From the NCBI GenBank assembly GCA_948470255.1, contig CAOKOS010000001.1:57382-121381 (forward strand): a DNA stretch of 64,000 nt. The letters run 5' to 3'. This stretch comes from an uncultured Lachnotalea sp. GTDB lineage: Bacteria > Bacillota > Clostridia > Lachnospirales > Lachnospiraceae. Both the position numbers and the translations under genes were made by a program. Shown piece by piece: positions 59,405 to 64,000 of the stretch (its first letter is position 1; every line of letters begins with the position of its first letter). The notes under the pieces are model-generated. The model saw nothing but the letters and a program-made list of their open reading frames with translations, was not told the DNA's origin and searched no databases.

Positions 59405-60442
59405 ATGAACAATGAACAAAAGATTATATTGTCCCTATATTATGCGGTTCCCAACGTATCTTCCTGCCGGATAAAAGAAACTAGCTTCAGTTTGGGTATG
59501 GATATGGAGCAGCTTCTGCTTCTTATGAAGGGCGTATTTGATAAAGAAGAATGGAAATATCATATGGAAAGCGGGAGGCTTAAGATTATTCCTTCTTTTG
59601 ACAAGGAAGACGAGTATGAGCAATTAGTCAATCAGTCTGACCCGGAATTAAAAAGTTCAAGAATTCTTGACATCCCCGCCGATGGGAGGGGAAAATTTCA
59701 AAGGAAGGATTATATGAAAATCAATTCTTATAACAGGGAATTGAAAAACGCAAAAAACAGTCTGTATTTTTTAAATGTGCTGATGAATCGTGTCAACGCA
59801 ACCAGTGTGCTGGGAGAAAGGGAAAATCTGGTTTTCTACTGTTTGTTCAGCAGTAAGGCCGGAAAAGAGTTTGTCTGTGTTTTGGCTTCAATATTATTGA
59901 AATTGTCCGCTACATTTTCCGAGAATGGAGGAGATGAAAGGATAAAGGAAATAATTGAATGTTTCCTCAAAGAGTGTAACCGGATGCAGGTGTTTTATAT
60001 GGACAGCCTGAAAATCCTGAGTGAGATGGAAACCTGGGAGACAGAGAAAAGGGATGAATACGAAAAATATTTTTTCATAAATGAATCAGGAAAACTTAAA
60101 AGCTGGATCATTGATCACCGGAGTCTGGCAGAGAACGGGAATATCCTGGATTTTATTTTCTACCGGAATGATACTGGTAAAAATTATGCATGTTATTTTT
60201 TATGGCATATTGTAAAAATCAGTACATTTGTTGGAGTAAGAACAAGTGCGAAAATTCAAATTAAAAAAAACTTCGGGCTGGATAATCTTCCGTATGAAAA
60301 AAGCTTTGACAAACTAGATAGTTTGATTAGGGCGCTGGAAGAAGGGAAAGGGGATCCGTCTTTTAACAGGAGGGTCTGGAGCTATATGTACCAGGAGAGC
60401 CTGAAGGCATTAGTAAGCAGTTCTGGATTTATAAATCTCTAA
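59405..60442 (+). CDS. Uncharacterised mostly helical protein, third gene of the cassette
   Basis: Starts 1 nt after the PRTase-like stop codon; no recognisable motif. Confidence 0.65.
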   Translation: MNNEQKIILSLYYAVPNVSSCRIKETSFSLGMDMEQLLLLMKGVFDKEEWKYHMESGRLKIIPSFDKEDEYEQLVNQSDPELKSSRILDIPADGRGKFQRKDYMKINSYNRELKNAKNSLYFLNVLMNRVNATSVLGERENLVFYCLFSSKAGKEFVCVLASILLKLSATFSENGGDERIKEIIECFLKECNRMQVFYMDSLKILSEMETWETEKRDEYEKYFFINESGKLKSWIIDHRSLAENGNILDFIFYRNDTGKNYACYFLWHIVKISTFVGVRTSAKIQIKKNFGLDNLPYEKSFDKLDSLIRALEEGKGDPSFNRRVWSYMYQESLKALVSSSGFINL

Positions 60443-60514
60443 ATAAAAGCAGTAAGCCCTTTTTTGGCCGGGCTTGGAATAAAGACAGAGTGAAGGGAAA
60501 GTTTCGGGATATTT

Positions 60515-60570
60515 TACTGCCGGCTGGCAGAGGTATATATGGCCATGTATACCTCTGCCAGCCGGCAGTA
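60515..60570. repeat. Perfect 23-bp inverted repeat (long hairpin/cruciform)
   Basis: TACTGCCGGCTGGCAGAGGTATA (60515-60537) and exact reverse complement at 60548-60570, loop tatggccatg. Confidence 0.97.
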
Positions 60571-60683
60571 TTGGTGATTATAGAAAAATCTTGTTGAAAT
60601 TGGGGAAAGCCCCTTTTATTTTATGTATAATTATTATATAATAAACAAGTATTCCAACGGGTGTGGCCGGAGGAGGATATCTT

Positions 60684-61139
60684 ATGCCAGAAAATGTGTC
60701 GAATGAGAAAAAAAGATGTTCCCGGGATACTTTATGCCAGTTCATGAAATTTGGAATTGTCGGAGTTAGCAATACCGTCATTTCTTATGTATTGAATGTT
60801 ATGGTTTTAAAATGGATGGAGCCGTTGGCGGTTTCGTGGGATTATATTGTTGGAAATATCGTGGGTTTTGTAATCAGTGTGGCTTGGTCTTTTTACTGGA
60901 ACAGCCGATTTGTGTTTAAGGCGAAGAGGAAAGGCGCACGGCGGACATTGCAGGGGCTTTTAAAAGCGTATATGGCATATGGCTTCACGGGTGTAATTTT
61001 AAATAATGTCCTGTCTGGAATCATGATTCATGTCTGGGGCATTTCAAAATATATTGCTCCATTGCTGAATTTAATCGTAAGTGTCCCTCTTAATTTTGTC
61101 ATTAATAAATACTGGACGTTTAAGGCTGTAAAGATGTGA
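60684..61139 (+). CDS. GtrA-family membrane protein
   Basis: FMKFGIVGVSNTVISYVLN..NIVGFVISVAWSFYWNSRFVFK; 4 TM. Confidence 0.88.
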   Translation: MPENVSNEKKRCSRDTLCQFMKFGIVGVSNTVISYVLNVMVLKWMEPLAVSWDYIVGNIVGFVISVAWSFYWNSRFVFKAKRKGARRTLQGLLKAYMAYGFTGVILNNVLSGIMIHVWGISKYIAPLLNLIVSVPLNFVINKYWTFKAVKM

Positions 61140-61159
61140 GGAGAAAAGGAAAAGCAGTT

Positions 61160-63185
61160 ATGGAACATTCTAAAAAAACATTTTATATAGCATTTATGTC
61201 CGGTATAGGTGTAGCATTTGGATTTCTTTATGCTATTTTAGGAAATGCTGCAGATGAATATACAGGAATTGTGAAGTGGATATATTCTAATAATATAAAA
61301 ATATATCTTGTTTTTTTGTTGGTATTTGCAATGGTATTTTTAATGGTTCGTGGCATAGATAAACTGTTTTTTGCCAAAGTAGATGGACTTGTAAAAAGAA
61401 CCTGCCGTTTGGAGGGGGTCTGGCAAAGCGTTGGGGTTTTTAGCTTATCTATGTTAGGGGTTGGCATTTTTGCCCACTGGGGACTGGTGGGACAGTTTAA
61501 AGAAATAGGTGTTGCAAACGGGACATATTATGATTTTCCCTGGCTTTTCCAAGCTTTTTTGATGGGGGCAGTTTTTTTGTGGATAACCTGTATTGTGATA
61601 AGAGATAAAGATATTACCAAAGAAACATGGTATGTTATTTGTGCCGTTTCATTGTTGGTAACGTTTATGGGCTTGTACATTGTGAATCCATTTAGCTCTG
61701 TGCATAGAACGGATGCCTTTTCTATGGGGATGCAAGATAATACCAGTGTCACAGAAACCATATATAATGTTTTGGATGGGGTTCCATTCACTTATACGAC
61801 TTCGGGGATTTATGGACATTATGCCTTGTTTTTTCTACCGTTCCTCAAATTGTTAAAAATTTGTCCGGGGGGGGGGCGGCATACCATATGGAGTTATGGG
61901 GATGCTGGCGTTTTTCGGATGTTTAGCACAGCTGGCTGTGATTTATGCAGTTGATGTCTTTTGTAAAAAGAACTGGCTGAAAGCAGTGCTCGTATCGGCG
62001 GCTGTTGTCCGCACCACTTATACTTATCCGGCAGTTTCACCTGTTCGCACTTTATTTCCTTTGTTGCTTTGTGCTTATATGGTATTTTTGTATAAGAATC
62101 AGAAAGAAGTATGGGGAAACAGATGGATGTGGATGGGTTTTCTTTTATGTTCAGGGGCGGTTTTATGGAATACGGAGACGGGACTTGCATGTATTGCGGG
62201 GTTTGTTTTTTACATATTAGTTGAACAATGGCAGAGGCGCTCCGTGTTTGGAAAAGGGATGTCGGTTCTCTATTTCTCTGTATTTGCAGCTTCTTTGGGA
62301 TGCGTGTGTTTGGCAGTTGTTGTGCTAAATATTTATAATTGGGTTTGCGGGTATCCAAATCTGGTATTTCGCGTATTTTTTTATCCATACATAAACAGTT
62401 CTTTTGCAACAGAAGGGATACGATGTAATCTTCCCCTTGGGAATCACGCATGGGTTTATATTATAATTTTGTTGCTGGGGGCTGCTAGCTGGGCTATATA
62501 CCATACATACCTCTGGAAAAGGCGCACGGAGTACATGGAGGAGGCTCCGGTTCTGGCAGGGATTGCCATGATTGGGATTGTCGCCTTTGCATATTATGCA
62601 AATGAGGCTCATTGGGGATGTATGGAAATCGTACACCAGATTGCCATTATCGTTTCTGCTGTCATTCTTTCAAAATTGTGGCATGTACTTGGAAGATGGA
62701 AAGAATATAACCATGTAGAACATATATTTCAGAAAGCTGTGGTGGTCGTTGCCGTTGCCATCTATTCAACCCTTGCCGTGGCGGGAGCATTGGGTGATCC
62801 GGTTCGTATATCTGCCAGAAACCGTGCGGGCGCTTACAGCCTTGCCGAGGTAAAGGCAGATTTGGAAACGTTGCGCAAAGAGATACCGGAAAATACATAT
62901 GGAGTAGGGTTGGGAATTAATACGGCGTATTGTATGCTGCAATGGGATAATCATGCAAAGCTGCGGGATACCTCGGCTGTCTCCATAAATGCTTCGGGAA
63001 AGGGAAATGCATTTACAGAATTGAGAGATGAGATTTTGTGCCAGGACAGTTTTTTAATCGAGAGCAAATACAGCTGGGATCAGGATTTGCTGGGGGCGGT
63101 ATTAAAAAGGGACGATACATATGTCTTAAGAAAAACTGTCAGTATCGGCGGGGTGGAATACGGTTATTACGTGCGGGAGAAATGA
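61160..63185 (+). pseudogene. Polytopic membrane protein (putative GT-C/polymerase) split by a frameshift at a 10-G tract; probable phase-off gene
   Basis: ORF 61136-61954 and ORF 61896-63185 join in frame as ..KICPGGGGIPYGVMGMLAFFGCLAQ.. if one G is removed from the 61867-61876 tract. Confidence 0.8.
61867..61876 (+). repeat. Poly-G tract, 10 G
   Basis: ccGGGGGGGGGGcggc at the exact frameshift point. Confidence 0.97.
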
Positions 63186-63195
63186 GGCTGTCAAG

Positions 63196-63960
63196 ATGAA
63201 AAAAATATCAATAGTAATACCATGCTGGAATGAAGAAGAAAATATTCCCCATTTATATGAGGCAGTGACAAAGCTGATGGAAGAACAGCTTTCGGCGTAC
63301 CGTTATGAAATTCTGTTTGTGGACAATAAGTCCACGGACAACAGCCGCCTTCTGCTTCGGGAACTTTGTGGAAAGGACAAACGGGTAAAAGCAATTTTTA
63401 ACCGGGTTAACTGCGGCCCCAATACGAATCCATTTTTCGGCCTGCGTGAGTCTGACGGGGACTGTTCCGTTTTACTATATGCCGATTTTCAGGAACCCAT
63501 AGAAATGATACCAGTTATGGTGCGCCAGTGGGAAAGGGGGCATAAGGTGGTATGCATGGTGAAGACCCGCAGCAAAGAAAACAAACTGGTCTATTTTTTG
63601 CGGGGCGTTTATTATAAAGTATTTAAAATGATGAGCGACGTTTCCCAAATCCGCCAGTTTACGGGATTCGGCCTTTATGACAGAAGTTTCATAGAGGTGA
63701 TCCGGAAACTGGAGGATCCAACACCTTTTTTAAAGGGGATTGTTGCTGAGTACGCTCCTGACCGTATTGAAATCCCTTATGAACAGCAAAGGCGGAGGGC
63801 AGGGAAAAGTTCCCTCAATTTTATCAGATATTACGATTCCGCAATGCTAAGCTTTACCAGCTATACAAAAGGTGGGCTCCGGGTGGCAAGCTTTGGTGGT
63901 TTTATCATAGCTGCCATGAGCTTTATCATAGGGGTGGTTTATCTGATTCAAGAAGTATAA
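63196..63960 (+). CDS. GtrB-like GT2 glycosyltransferase, apparently C-terminally truncated
   Basis: ISIVIPCWNEEENIPHLYEAV..LFVDNKSTDNS; ends after one TM helix, near the window edge. Confidence 0.8.
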   Translation: MKKISIVIPCWNEEENIPHLYEAVTKLMEEQLSAYRYEILFVDNKSTDNSRLLLRELCGKDKRVKAIFNRVNCGPNTNPFFGLRESDGDCSVLLYADFQEPIEMIPVMVRQWERGHKVVCMVKTRSKENKLVYFLRGVYYKVFKMMSDVSQIRQFTGFGLYDRSFIEVIRKLEDPTPFLKGIVAEYAPDRIEIPYEQQRRRAGKSSLNFIRYYDSAMLSFTSYTKGGLRVASFGGFIIAAMSFIIGVVYLIQEV

Positions 63961-64000
63961 AACTATTTTGTACTCACGCCAAAAGCCCGGAAATTCAACA

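Noticed and set aside
60452-60474. aagcccttttttggccgggctt hairpin as a terminator of the PRTase cassette
   Set aside because: The T-run lies in the loop, the stem is only 6 bp and no U-tract follows; too weak to call.
61896-63185. Second ORF of the split gene as an independent protein
   Set aside because: Its frame is open upstream through the G tract, its start lies inside hydrophobic coding sequence with no RBS, and it joins the first ORF after a 1-nt change.
1-64000. rRNA/tRNA genes, prophage or transposase genes
   Set aside because: None recognised by eye in the window; no tRNA-like cloverleaf or recombinase motif was found, though a tRNA scan was not run.

Overview
The window reads as an almost continuous cell-surface glycan biosynthesis region of a Gram-positive Clostridia/Lachnospiraceae-type genome. 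The taxon is inferred from ChW-repeat proteins and codon/RBS style. Nearly all genes are on the + strand; one DUF6311-like membrane protein is on the - strand. Main blocks: (1) the 3' end of a Wzt-like O-antigen ABC-transporter ATPase, followed by a methyltransferase and a kinase-like/coiled-coil protein (possible split WbdD-type chain terminator), then a 1.5-kaa HAD-GT2-GT2 protein, a DUF2142-like protein, other GTs and Ugd; (2) four secreted ChW-repeat proteins, each with a different cell-wall/peptide-active domain (CHAP, transglutaminase-like, YkuD L,D-transpeptidase, GH25), whose ChW repeats are organised in triplets; (3) a second GT/oxidoreductase/epimerase block; (4) a PglF/CapD-like dehydratase, Wzz-like, PIG-L, WbqC, HpcH/HpaI, PglC-like and tandem ATP-grasp block; (5) a GDP-type N,N'-diacetyllegionaminic acid pathway with a Wzx/MurJ-like flippase; (6) a separately transcribed three-gene cassette (2-TM protein, phosphoribosyltransferase-like protein, unknown helical protein) flanked by an intrinsic terminator, a promoter and a perfect 23-bp inverted repeat, the best candidate for an undescribed system; (7) gtrA/gtrB-like genes around a membrane protein gene broken exactly at a 10-G tract. 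Several poly-G tracts (8-11 G) lie inside surface-glycan genes and suggest slipped-strand phase variation. All calls come from reading motifs by eye; no database search was run.
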